Below are positions 1 through 8,114 of a stretch of 64,000 nt of DNA, piece by piece; the first letter of the stretch is position 1; the number at the start of each line of letters is the position of its first letter. Below the pieces are notes generated by a model. The model did no database searches, was not told the DNA's origin, and was given only the letters and a program-made list of their open reading frames with translations. Made by a program: the position numbers and the translations under genes. The DNA comes from Flavobacterium sp. KS-LB2 (GTDB lineage Bacteria; Bacteroidota; Bacteroidia; Flavobacteriales; Flavobacteriaceae), in assembly GCF_036895565.1 (NCBI RefSeq), contig NZ_CP145904.1:186001-250000 (forward strand), in the 5' to 3' direction.

Positions 1-142
1 AATAAAAAACTTTATTTTAAAACAACTATTTAGTTAATAAATGTGACATCTAATTTATGAAATTTATTTCAACAAAGCTGTCGCAATGTTATTTATTTTC
101 GATTTTTATGCCTTTTTTTGTGCAATTAAAATTTGACTGGTT
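1..142. other. Intergenic region at the left window edge
   Basis: AT-rich leader upstream of purN. I see no open reading frame with coding character and no clear TAnnTTTG box. In related flavobacteria an acyl-carrier-protein gene often lies divergently upstream of purN, so this may be a shared divergent promoter region; that gene is not inside the window, so this is inference. Confidence 0.4.
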
Positions 143-712
143 ATGAAAAAAATTGTCGTTTTTGCTTCTGGATCGGGTACTAATGCTGAAAATATTATAA
201 AATATTTTGAGAAAACAGAAATTGGAACTGTCGAAGCCGTGTTTACAAATAACCAAAGTGCTCAAGTGATTGAAAGAGCAAAAAACTACGGAGTTCCATC
301 AATTATTTTCTCAAAAGAAGAATTAATAGAAGGAATTGTATTACAAAAATTAAATGAAATTCAACCTGATTTAATCGTTTTGGCAGGATTTTTATTAAAA
401 TTTCCTGAAAATATCATCTCAGTCTATCCGGATAAGATCATAAATATTCATCCAGCATTGTTGCCAAAATATGGTGGGAAAGGAATGTACGGTATGTATA
501 TTCATAGAGCAATAGTTGGAAATAAAGAAGTGGAAACTGGAATTACCATTCATTTTGTTGATGAAAATTACGATGAAGGCAATATTATTTTCCAAAAAAA
601 AGTTGCTTTATCAGGTGATGAAACTCCAGAAGAAGTTGCTGCAAAAATACATGAATTAGAACAAAAATATTTCCCAACGGTAATTGAAGGAATCCTAAAT
701 CAAAAATCCTAA
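143..712 (+). CDS. purN: Phosphoribosylglycinamide formyltransferase (PurN)
   Basis: Transfers a formyl group from 10-formyl-tetrahydrofolate to glycinamide ribonucleotide, the third step of cytosolic purine synthesis. The protein is 189 residues, close to the usual PurN length. It opens with the phosphate-binding loop VVFASGSGTN (residues 5-14). The catalytic set can be read directly: Asn101 and His103 in INIHPALLPKY, and Asp144 in the FVDENYDEG segment, matching Asn106, His108 and Asp144 of the E. coli enzyme. The start ATG follows a stretch without a clear Shine-Dalgarno, as is normal in Bacteroidota. rnhA begins 7 bases after the stop, so the two are probably co-transcribed. Confidence 0.95.
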   Translation: MKKIVVFASGSGTNAENIIKYFEKTEIGTVEAVFTNNQSAQVIERAKNYGVPSIIFSKEELIEGIVLQKLNEIQPDLIVLAGFLLKFPENIISVYPDKIINIHPALLPKYGGKGMYGMYIHRAIVGNKEVETGITIHFVDENYDEGNIIFQKKVALSGDETPEEVAAKIHELEQKYFPTVIEGILNQKS

Positions 713-719
713 TTCATTA

Positions 720-1199
720 ATGGAACACGACGTACATATATATACGGATGGAGCTGCCAAAGGAAATCCCGGAAACGGTGGTTATGGGGTGGTGATGGAA
801 TGGGTAGGGAAACCGTATAAGAAAGAATTCTATGAAGGTTTTCGGCGTACGACTAATAATAGGATGGAGCTTTTGGCGGTTATTGTAGGTCTTGAAAAAT
901 TAAAAAATCCCAACACTAGGGTTTTAGTAGTTTCTGATTCAAAATATGTGGTAGATTCAGTAGAGAAAAAATGGGTTTTAGGCTGGGAAAAAAAAGGATT
1001 TGTGGATAGAAAAAATTCCGACTTGTGGAAACGTTTTTTAATAGTCTACAGAAGACATAAAGTTGATTTCAAATGGATAAAAGGGCATAACAATCATATT
1101 CAAAACGAAAGGTGCGATGAATTAGCCGTAATGGCTTCGATGCAAAAGCAACTTTCTGTCGATACTTTCTATGAAAAAGAAGAGGCAAAATTGTTATGA
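720..1199 (+). CDS. rnhA: Ribonuclease HI
   Basis: Cleaves the RNA strand of RNA-DNA hybrids, removing primers and R-loops. The 159-residue length fits bacterial RNase HI. The four metal-binding carboxylates are visible: Asp10 in IYTDGAAKGNPG, Glu50 in NNRMELLA, Asp73 in VSDSKYV and Asp133 in ERCDELA. The catalytic-loop His123 lies in KGHNNH. The basic handle region (residues about 84-100, rich in Trp and Lys) is present. It sits 7 bases behind purN with no promoter visible between them, which suggests a two-gene operon. Confidence 0.95.
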   Translation: MEHDVHIYTDGAAKGNPGNGGYGVVMEWVGKPYKKEFYEGFRRTTNNRMELLAVIVGLEKLKNPNTRVLVVSDSKYVVDSVEKKWVLGWEKKGFVDRKNSDLWKRFLIVYRRHKVDFKWIKGHNNHIQNERCDELAVMASMQKQLSVDTFYEKEEAKLL

Positions 1200-1240
1200 T
1201 TCAAGGATATAAATTGGCAAAACTTTACGCTTTAGACCCT

Positions 1241-1271
1241 TTGCAACTTTACAACTTATAAACTATCTTTG
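1241..1271 (+). promoter_or_regulatory. Bacteroidota-type promoter of the PfkB-family kinase gene
   Basis: TTG at 1241-1243, a 20-base spacer, then TATCTTTG at 1264-1271. This matches the TTG / TAnnTTTG consensus read by the Bacteroidota primary sigma factor. It places the transcript start about 20 bases before the ATG at 1295. Confidence 0.75.
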
Positions 1272-1294
1272 CGCCTTAATTCGAAACGTATATA

Positions 1295-2218
1295 ATGAAT
1301 AAATTATTGATTGTTGGAACAGTAGCTTTCGACGCAATTGAAACTCCATTTGGGAAAACGGACAAAATTTTAGGTGGTGCAGCAACTTATATCGGTTTAT
1401 CTGCTTCTTTTTTTAATGTACAATCGGCTATAGTTTCTGTAGTTGGTGATGATTTTCCCCAAGAATATTTGGATTTATTGACTGCAAGAAACATTGATAT
1501 TTCAGGTCTTGAAGTTGTAAATGGTGGAAAAACTTTTTTTTGGAGTGGTCTTTACCACAATGATTTGAATTCAAGAGATACATTAGTTACTGAGTTAAAC
1601 GTTTTGGCTGATTTCCAACCAAAAGTCCCTCAAGATTATAAAAATGCTGAAATAGTAATGTTAGGGAACTTACATCCACTAGTACAAAGCAGTGTTTTGG
1701 ACCAAATGGAAACACAACCTAAATTGGTGGTATTGGATACTATGAATTTTTGGATGGATTGCGCTTTACCAGAATTGATGGACGTAATAAAACGTGTCGA
1801 TGTAATTACGATTAACGACGAGGAAGCAAGACAACTTTCGGGAGAATATTCATTAGTGAAAGCGGCTGCAAAAATTCACACTATGGGACCTAAATATGTC
1901 GTGATTAAAAAAGGAGAACACGGAGCACTTATTTTTCATAACAAAGAAGTTTTCTTTGCACCAGCTTTACCTCTTGAAGAAGTTTTTGATCCAACTGGAG
2001 CAGGAGATACCTTTGCGGGAGGATTTGCAGGTTACTTAACGCAGAGCGAAAATATTTCATTCGAAAATATGAAGAATGCAATTATTCAAGGATCTAATTT
2101 GGCTTCCTTTTGTGTGGAGAAATTTGGAACCGAAAAAATGCTGGATTTAGATAAAAAAGAAGTGGTGTCCAGATTGCAACAATTTAAATCACTGACACAA
2201 TTTGATATAGAATTATAA
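1295..2218 (+). CDS. PfkB-family carbohydrate/nucleoside kinase
   Basis: An ATP-dependent kinase of the ribokinase (PfkB) family that phosphorylates a sugar or nucleoside hydroxyl; the substrate cannot be told from sequence. The 307-residue protein has the early glycine-rich substrate lid segment (KILGGAATYIGL, about residues 24-35). Near residue 235 it has the family signature DPTGAGDTFAGGF, whose Asp is the catalytic base in GAGD and whose Gly-Ala-Gly forms the anion hole. It is a different subfamily from the phosphofructokinase-like gene at 13485. Its own promoter lies at 1241-1271 and a GAAA-loop terminator follows the stop, so it is probably monocistronic. Confidence 0.85.
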   Translation: MNKLLIVGTVAFDAIETPFGKTDKILGGAATYIGLSASFFNVQSAIVSVVGDDFPQEYLDLLTARNIDISGLEVVNGGKTFFWSGLYHNDLNSRDTLVTELNVLADFQPKVPQDYKNAEIVMLGNLHPLVQSSVLDQMETQPKLVVLDTMNFWMDCALPELMDVIKRVDVITINDEEARQLSGEYSLVKAAAKIHTMGPKYVVIKKGEHGALIFHNKEVFFAPALPLEEVFDPTGAGDTFAGGFAGYLTQSENISFENMKNAIIQGSNLASFCVEKFGTEKMLDLDKKEVVSRLQQFKSLTQFDIEL

Positions 2219-2225
2219 TGCACTG

Positions 2226-2249
2226 AAACCTCGGAAACGAGGTTTTTTT
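2226..2249 (+). terminator. Rho-independent terminator after the PfkB-family kinase
   Basis: An 8-bp perfect stem AAACCTCG / CGAGGTTT closed by a GAAA tetraloop and followed by a run of T. Confidence 0.85.
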
Positions 2250-2347
2250 GTTCAATAAAATTAGCAGGGAAATACATCTGATTTATTGGTATTTTTAAAT
2301 CAGTTCAATTTATTTTAGAATAACACAACAACACAAACAACCTTACA

Positions 2348-4246
2348 ATGAGCGATGCTTTAAAACACGAGTGTGGTATAGCCTTAATTAGACTACTCAA
2401 ACCGCTTGAATTTTATAAAGAGAAATACGGAACTGCTTTCTACGGAATACAAAAAATGTATCTTCTTATGGAAAAGCAGCACAATCGCGGGCAAGACGGA
2501 GCGGGTTTTGCTAGCATAAAATTAGATGTAGAACCTGGAGAACGTTACATTAGTAGAGTGCGTTCTAATCATGCTCAACCTATTCAAGATGTTTTTGCTC
2601 AAATAAACGATAGAATCAATGAGGAAATGGCAGCTCATCCCGAATATGCTGATAATGTTGCTTTGCAAAAACAAAAAATCCCATATTTAGGGGAATTGTT
2701 TTTGGGACATGTTCGTTATGGAACTTTTGGTAAAAATAGCATTGAAAGTGTTCATCCTTTTTTACGTCAGAATAACTGGATGCATAGGAACTTAATTTTG
2801 GCAGGAAACTTTAATATGACTAATGTTAAAGAACTTTTCCAAAGTTTGGTTGAACTAGGACAGCATCCAAAAGAAATGGCGGATACTGTTACCGTAATGG
2901 AAAAAATAGGTCATTTTCTTGATGATGCAGTGACGGATTTGTACCAAGAATGTAAAAACGAGGGGCTTACTAAAAGAGAAGCCTCGCCAGTAATTGCAGA
3001 GCGATTAGATGTAGCGAAAATTTTGACGCGAGCTTCAAAAAATTTAGATGGTGGTTACGCGATGGCAGGGCTTTTAGGTCATGGAGACTCGTTTGTTTTT
3101 AGAGACCCGGCAGGAATTCGTCCCGCGTATTTTTATCAAGATGATGAGATAGTGGTGGTAGCTTCAGAAAGACCTGTTATTCAAACTGTTTTTAATGTGC
3201 CTTTTGAAAAAGTTCAGGAGATTGAACCAGGAAACGCGTTAATCATCAAGAAAAACGGAACCATTTCAATGAAGGAAATTCTTCCTCCAACGGTTAAAAA
3301 AGCCTGTTCTTTTGAACGAATTTATTTCTCTAGAGGGAGTGATGCTGAAATATATCAAGAAAGAAAAAATCTAGGAAAATTGATTTTGCCTGCTGTTTTA
3401 AAGTCGATAGACGAAGACACAGATAATACAGTTTTCTCATACATACCAAATACGGCTGAAACTTCATTTTACGGATTAGTCGAAGCTGCTCAAGATTTCT
3501 TGAATCAAAGAAAGAATAATTATATTCTTGAAAATAGAGATACATTGACAAAGGATTCTTTACAAGAATTACTTTCGGTAAAAATACGTACTGAAAAAGT
3601 AGCTATTAAAGATGCAAAACTTAGAACCTTTATTACTGAGGACAGTAGTCGAGATGATTTAGTAGCCCACGTGTATGATGTTACTTATGGTGTAATTAAA
3701 CCAACCGATAATTTGGTAATAATAGATGATAGTATAGTTCGAGGTACAACCTTGAAAATGAGTATTATCAAAATGATGGATCGTTTAAATCCAAAACGAA
3801 TCGTTATTGTATCTTCGGCACCGCAAATACGCTACCCGGATTGTTACGGAATTGACATGGCTAAACTGGAAGGTTTAGTGGCTTTTAAAGCGGCATTAGA
3901 ATTGCTTAAAGAAAGGAATTTATATCATATTGTTGATGAAGTATATCTGAAATGTAAAGCACAAGAAAATTTCAAGGATAGCGAAGTTATAAATTATGTA
4001 ACGGCAATATATGCACCTTTTCAACCACAAGAGGTTTCAGATAAAATTGCACAAATGTTGAGCTCTCCAGAGATAAAAGCCGAAGTAAAAATTATTTTTC
4101 AAACAGTAGAGGATTTACATGTCGCTTGTCCAAAGAACTTAGGGGATTGGTACTTTACGGGTGATTATCCTACGCCTGGTGGGAACCGTGTGGTGAACCG
4201 AGCATTCATGAATTTCTATGAAGGGAAAGATGCTAGAGCATACTAA
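2348..4246 (+). CDS. Amidophosphoribosyltransferase (PurF-like, long form)
   Basis: Glutamine PRPP amidotransferase family: the N-terminal half releases ammonia from glutamine and the C-terminal half adds it to PRPP, giving phosphoribosylamine, the first step of purine synthesis. At 632 residues it is longer than the roughly 470-510 of ordinary PurF. The Ntn-hydrolase nucleophile is Cys9 in KHECGIAL, so an 8-residue propeptide should be removed. The motifs NRGQDGAG and GHVRYGTFG belong to the glutaminase domain. The PRPP loop is VIIDDSIVRGTT, near residue 466. The segment IRYPDCYGIDM, typical of PurF, follows. The extra length lies in insertions throughout. Whether this is the main purine enzyme or a second paralogue cannot be decided here, because the rest of the genome is not in view. 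Confidence 0.85.
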   Translation: MSDALKHECGIALIRLLKPLEFYKEKYGTAFYGIQKMYLLMEKQHNRGQDGAGFASIKLDVEPGERYISRVRSNHAQPIQDVFAQINDRINEEMAAHPEYADNVALQKQKIPYLGELFLGHVRYGTFGKNSIESVHPFLRQNNWMHRNLILAGNFNMTNVKELFQSLVELGQHPKEMADTVTVMEKIGHFLDDAVTDLYQECKNEGLTKREASPVIAERLDVAKILTRASKNLDGGYAMAGLLGHGDSFVFRDPAGIRPAYFYQDDEIVVVASERPVIQTVFNVPFEKVQEIEPGNALIIKKNGTISMKEILPPTVKKACSFERIYFSRGSDAEIYQERKNLGKLILPAVLKSIDEDTDNTVFSYIPNTAETSFYGLVEAAQDFLNQRKNNYILENRDTLTKDSLQELLSVKIRTEKVAIKDAKLRTFITEDSSRDDLVAHVYDVTYGVIKPTDNLVIIDDSIVRGTTLKMSIIKMMDRLNPKRIVIVSSAPQIRYPDCYGIDMAKLEGLVAFKAALELLKERNLYHIVDEVYLKCKAQENFKDSEVINYVTAIYAPFQPQEVSDKIAQMLSSPEIKAEVKIIFQTVEDLHVACPKNLGDWYFTGDYPTPGGNRVVNRAFMNFYEGKDARAY

Positions 4247-4381
4247 TAATTAAGTCTATGAGTTTTTAATCGGTTTTCTAAGTTGTTCATCTAATTTATT
4301 TGGTGGCAACGAAGAACTAGTATAAATTTGAATCACCATAACATTAGTAGGTTAAGTTTATGGTAGATTTGGGGCAAAAAG

Positions 4382-4405
4382 GGTGGAAGAGATTCCACCT
4401 TTTTT
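4382..4405 (+). terminator. Terminator of the PurF-like gene
   Basis: Stem GGTGGAA / TTCCACC with a GAGA loop, an A-tract on the left and a T-tract on the right. Confidence 0.8.
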
Positions 4406-4435
4406 ATTGGAATAAAGTGAAAAAATGACATAAAC

Positions 4436-4475
4436 AAAAAGCGCTGATTTCTAAATGTAGAAATCGGCGCTTTTT
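4436..4475 (-). terminator. Long bidirectional hairpin, terminator of the sod gene
   Basis: Thirteen paired bases (4441-4453 with 4458-4470) closed by AATG, flanked by A5 on the left and T5 on the right, so it can work in both directions. It lies 75 bases past the sod stop. Confidence 0.75.
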
Positions 4476-4549
4476 GTTTTAAGATAAAAGAAATAACAAT
4501 AAAGACAATAGTAATTTTGAAGTCTTTATTCTTTCATCTGACTCTCTTT

Positions 4550-5158
4550 TTATTTCTCTAAAGCAAATCTTCTTGATACTTCCGTCCAGTTAATTACATT
4601 GAAAAAAGCTTCGATATAATCAGGTCTTCTGTTTTGATAATGCAAATAGTAAGCATGTTCCCAAACATCCATTGCTAAGATTGGTGTTCCGCCACAACCT
4701 ACACCTGGCATTAACGGGTTGTCTTGGTTAGGAGTACCACATACTTCTACTTTTCCACCTTTATGAACACAAAGCCAAGCCCATCCAGAACCAAATTGTG
4801 TTGCTCCAGCTTTGCTGAAACTAGCTTTAAATTCTTCGAAAGTTCCAAAAGCTGCTTCAATAGCAGTCAATAAATCTCCTGTTGGAAGTCCGCCACCGTT
4901 AGGTGTCATTATAGTCCAAAACAAGTTATGATTGTAAAAACCACCACCATTGTTACGAACAGGCATGTTTTTCATATCAAGATTAATTAAGATGTTTTCA
5001 ATCGTCTTACCTTCCATATCTGTTCCTGCAACAGCAGCATTCAAATTTGTAGTGTAAGCATTGTGATGTTTAGAATGATGGATTTCCATTGTACGAGCAT
5101 CAATATGAGGTTCTAATGCGTCATACGCATAAGGTAATTGTGGTAATTCAAAAGCCAT
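4550..5158 (-). CDS. Superoxide dismutase, Fe/Mn family (Mn-type signature)
   Basis: Converts superoxide to oxygen and hydrogen peroxide in the cytoplasm. The 202-residue protein carries the metal-site signature [18 protein letters not shown] near its C-terminus and the N-terminal helix pair with HSKHHNAY. Two positions that separate Mn- from Fe-enzymes can be read: Gly in [11 protein letters not shown] rather than the Fe-type Gln, and Gln in TPNQDNPL rather than the Fe-type Ala. Both match Mn-enzymes, but Bacteroidota members can be cambialistic, so the metal is inferred only. No signal peptide is seen. A TAAATTTG box on the minus strand (5193-5200) would give a leader of about 30 bases. Confidence 0.95.
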   Translation of the reverse strand: MAFELPQLPYAYDALEPHIDARTMEIHHSKHHNAYTTNLNAAVAGTDMEGKTIENILINLDMKNMPVRNNGGGFYNHNLFWTIMTPNGGGLPTGDLLTAIEAAFGTFEEFKASFSKAGATQFGSGWAWLCVHKGGKVEVCGTPNQDNPLMPGVGCGGTPILAMDVWEHAYYLHYQNRRPDYIEAFFNVINWTEVSRRFALEK

Positions 5159-5192
5159 AATATGATTGTTTAATGATTTATAAAAATTTATT

Positions 5193-5200
5193 CAAATTTA
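5193..5200 (-). promoter_or_regulatory. Candidate -7 element of the sod gene
   Basis: The minus strand reads TAAATTTG, matching TAnnTTTG, about 35 bases before the sod ATG. I found no TTG at the proper distance, so support is partial. Confidence 0.4.
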
Positions 5201-5300
5201 AACATTAAACTTTGGAAACGGAAATTCTATTTCGTTATAATTTCATTAAATTAATTGATGGTATACTCTTTGGAGTTGTAATGGGCTTATTTTCAGGGGC

Positions 5301-5343
5301 TATTTACTTGTAAGTTCACTTCGCTCGTGTCCTGCTTTCTACT
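5301..5343 (+). repeat. Dispersed intergenic repeat, copy 1
   Basis: About 43 bases beginning CTATTTACTT and containing CTTCGCTCGTGT are nearly identical to 23680-23724, with a handful of substitutions and one indel. Copy 1 lies between comF and sod. Just after it is a small hairpin ACTTC / GAAGT. A shared AAATC...GTTAGG...AATTAGG tail may extend the similarity to about 5400. Confidence 0.6.
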
Positions 5344-5440
5344 TCAAACGAAGTTCACTGAAATCCTATGAGAATAAAAGTTAGGTGAGGTAATTAGGGC
5401 AAAAAAACGTCTGTGACTAAAATTACTAGTCTGTTTTAAA

Positions 5441-6124
5441 TTACGATTGCGCCATTGCCATGCAAACAATACTAATTTTTGCGCCTGGAATTTTCAATAA
5501 GGCTCTGGAACAAGCTTCTAGTGTTGATCCTGTTGTGATGACGTCATCAATTAGAAGGAAATGTTTGTTGTGATCTTTTTCAGTAAAAGTAACATCAAAA
5601 GTACTTTCGATTCCTTCTGTTCTGCCTAGTAAATTTTTCTTAGATTGTGTTTTTGAATATACATTCCTAATCAAAAGTGAGTCATTATAAATTACATTTA
5701 AACTAGAAGAAAGTGCTTTTCCAAAAGCAGTAACTTGATTGTAGCCTCTTTCTTTTAGTTTTCTTCGGTGCAATGGAACCGGAATAATTTCATCAACAGA
5801 TTGTAATAAATCGATTGTTTTTAAATCTTCAGCGTACCATTCGCCAAGAATTGCCCCTATTTCTTCATGTCCTTTGTATTTCAAATTATGAATGAGCTCC
5901 TGTACAATTCCCTTTTTATGAAAATAAAATAAGGCCGAAGTATGCATTACGGGAATTCGTCCATAAAACTTTTTGAAAGCCTCATTTTCTGGATTCAAGT
6001 GATGATTCGTCAGCGGAATATCATGTCTGCAAACTGTGCAAATTACATTTTCATTGGACAATAAAAAAGAGCTGCAACCGGAACAGACTTTTGGAAAAAA
6101 GAGATTTATAAGGCTTTTAAACAT
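5441..6124 (-). CDS. comF: ComF family phosphoribosyltransferase-like protein
   Basis: ComF/GntX family, linked with DNA uptake in naturally competent bacteria and of unclear role elsewhere. The 227-residue protein starts with a four-cysteine zinc-ribbon-like pair: CSGC near residue 15 and CTVC near residue 30. It ends in a type I phosphoribosyltransferase fold with the PRPP loop FLLIDDVITTGSTLEAC near residue 190. The segment PVPLHRRKLKERGYNQ, highly typical of ComF, is near residue 117. It stands alone between sod and the divergent glyS. A PRTase substrate is not known for the family. Confidence 0.9.
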   Translation of the reverse strand: MFKSLINLFFPKVCSGCSSFLLSNENVICTVCRHDIPLTNHHLNPENEAFKKFYGRIPVMHTSALFYFHKKGIVQELIHNLKYKGHEEIGAILGEWYAEDLKTIDLLQSVDEIIPVPLHRRKLKERGYNQVTAFGKALSSSLNVIYNDSLLIRNVYSKTQSKKNLLGRTEGIESTFDVTFTEKDHNKHFLLIDDVITTGSTLEACSRALLKIPGAKISIVCMAMAQS

Positions 6125-6206
6125 GTAATCAGGGATTTATTTATAAAAATAGACAAATCAATGCTTCAATCTTAAACAATTTTCTTTTTTTTAAGTTCAC
6201 TTTTTA

Positions 6207-6214
6207 TATTTTTG
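6207..6214 (+). promoter_or_regulatory. Candidate -7 element of glyS
   Basis: TATTTTTG fits TAnnTTTG and ends 7 bases before the glyS ATG, implying a leader of only a few bases. No good TTG lies upstream at the expected distance. Confidence 0.45.
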
Positions 6215-6221
6215 CATCATT

Positions 6222-7763
6222 ATGGCAAAACAAGAAGATTTATTTAAGAATGTAGTTTCGCACGCAAAAGAATACGGATTTATTTTTCCGTCAAGCGAAA
6301 TATACGATGGTTTAAGTGCGGTCTATGATTATGCACAAAACGGAGTAGAATTAAAAAAGAACATACGTGAATATTGGTGGAAAGCAATGGTTCAAATGAA
6401 CGATAACATTGTGGGTCTTGACGCGGCAATATTGATGCATCCAACTACTTGGAAAGCATCTGGTCATGTTGATGCTTTTAACGATCCATTAATTGACAAC
6501 AAAGATTCAAAAAGAAGATATAGAGCTGATGTTTTGATTGAAGATTATGCCGAAAAGCTAAATCAGAAAGCAATCAAAGAAATCGAAAAAGCAAGAACTC
6601 GTTTTGGTGATGCTTTCAATGAACAAGAATTTGTTACGACAAATGCTCGTGTAATGGAGTACAAAGCCAAAGAAAGAGAAATTCTAGAAAGAATGGCGCG
6701 TTCTCTTGGGAATGAAGATCTTGAAGATGTAAAAGCATTAATCGAAGAATTAGAAATTGCTTGTCCAGAATCTGGTTCAAGAAATTGGACCGAAGTGCGT
6801 CAGTTTAACTTGATGTTCGGAACAAAACTTGGAGCTTCAGCGGATTCAGCAATGGATTTATATTTGCGACCAGAAACGGCTCAAGGTATTTTTGTAAATT
6901 TTCTGAATGTACAAAAGTCAGGACGAATGAAAGTTCCTTTTGGAATTGCACAAACTGGAAAAGCGTTTAGAAATGAAATTGTAGCAAGACAATTTATCTT
7001 CCGTATGCGTGAGTTTGAACAAATGGAAATGCAATTTTTTGTACGTCCAGGCGAAGAAATGAAGCATTACGAATTCTGGAAAGAAGCCCGTTTAAAATGG
7101 CATTTGTCTCTTGGTTTAGGAAAAGAAAATTACCGTTTCCACGATCATGAAAAACTAGCGCATTATGCGAATGCTGCGGCTGATATTGAATTTAATTTCC
7201 CTTTTGGATTCAAAGAATTGGAAGGAATTCACTCCAGAACTGATTTTGACTTGAAAGCACACGAACAGTTTTCTGGTAGAAAATTACAGTATTTTGATGC
7301 TGAATTGAATCAAAATTATGTTCCTTATGTTGTGGAAACTTCAGTAGGATTAGATAGAATGTTTTTAGCGGTTTTTGCTACTTCATTAAAGGAAGAAACA
7401 TTAGAAGATGGCTCGACAAGAACAGTGCTGAAATTACCAGCTGTTTTGGCGCCAACAAAAGCAGCAATTTTACCTTTGGTTAAAAAAGATGGATTGCCAG
7501 AAATCGCACACAAAATCATTGATGATTTACGTTGGGATTTCAATGTTTCTTATGATGAAAAAGATGCAGTAGGAAGACGTTACAGAAGACAAGATGCATT
7601 AGGAACACCGTTTTGTATTACAGTTGATCATCAGACCATCGAAGATCAAACCGTAACGATTCGTCACAGAGATACTATGAAACAAGACCGTGTTGCTATT
7701 GCAGACTTGAAATCCATTATCGAGAATGAGGTTTCAATAAAAAACTGGTTGATGAAGATGTAA
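6222..7763 (+). CDS. glyS: Glycine--tRNA ligase (class II, single-chain dimeric type)
   Basis: Charges tRNA-Gly in the cytoplasm. At 513 residues it is the homodimeric (alpha2) form, unlike the split alpha/beta enzyme of E. coli. Class II motif 2 is seen as FRNEIVARQFIFRMREFEQ, near residue 250. Motif 3 is VVETSVGLDRMFLAV, near residue 375. The C-terminal anticodon-binding domain starts at about residue 400 (LKLPAVLAPTKAAILPL). A strong terminator follows and a -7 element precedes it, so it is likely a single-gene transcript. Confidence 0.96.
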   Translation: MAKQEDLFKNVVSHAKEYGFIFPSSEIYDGLSAVYDYAQNGVELKKNIREYWWKAMVQMNDNIVGLDAAILMHPTTWKASGHVDAFNDPLIDNKDSKRRYRADVLIEDYAEKLNQKAIKEIEKARTRFGDAFNEQEFVTTNARVMEYKAKEREILERMARSLGNEDLEDVKALIEELEIACPESGSRNWTEVRQFNLMFGTKLGASADSAMDLYLRPETAQGIFVNFLNVQKSGRMKVPFGIAQTGKAFRNEIVARQFIFRMREFEQMEMQFFVRPGEEMKHYEFWKEARLKWHLSLGLGKENYRFHDHEKLAHYANAAADIEFNFPFGFKELEGIHSRTDFDLKAHEQFSGRKLQYFDAELNQNYVPYVVETSVGLDRMFLAVFATSLKEETLEDGSTRTVLKLPAVLAPTKAAILPLVKKDGLPEIAHKIIDDLRWDFNVSYDEKDAVGRRYRRQDALGTPFCITVDHQTIEDQTVTIRHRDTMKQDRVAIADLKSIIENEVSIKNWLMKM

Positions 7764-8114
7764 TTAATTTTTTTTTTATACAAGAAAAGCTTTCCAATTT
7801 GGAAAGCTTTTTTGTTTGGAGAATAGTATGGGATAATTTTTATTAGACATTGAATTAATAAAAAAGAGTTATTGGCATTATTGATTTACGCTCTTTATCG
7901 GATTTATTTGCACTTCATCTTAACATGTCAACATTTGTTAAAAACATATTAACAACATATATGAAAAAAAGGTTAAATGCTTATTTTTAGAATGTTAAAT
8001 AAGAGTTTTTTGTTTAACTAGTTTCCCAAAACTACCATTATTACTTAATAATTTAAAGTATATTTTACTTTGGACGCATAATGTAATGCCTAACAATTCC
8101 AGGAAAAACCATTG
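7764..8114. other. Long AT-rich intergenic region before the LytTR gene
   Basis: It holds the glyS terminator, then about 300 very AT-rich bases leading to the LytTR regulator. A 6-bp inverted repeat TTAACA / TGTTAA spans 7920-7941 and may be an operator. AGGA at 8101-8104 could help place the LytTR start. No open reading frame of note. Confidence 0.6.
7785..7813 (+). terminator. Terminator of glyS
   Basis: Near-perfect inverted repeat AAAAGCTTTCC / GGAAAGCTTTT followed by T's. Confidence 0.85.

Larger units (their letters stand above)
4247..4549. other. Intergenic region between converging purF-like and sod genes
   Basis: 303 bases without a gene. It holds two strong hairpins (4382-4405 and 4436-4475) that serve the genes on either side. 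The first 130 bases show nothing recognisable. Confidence 0.7.
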
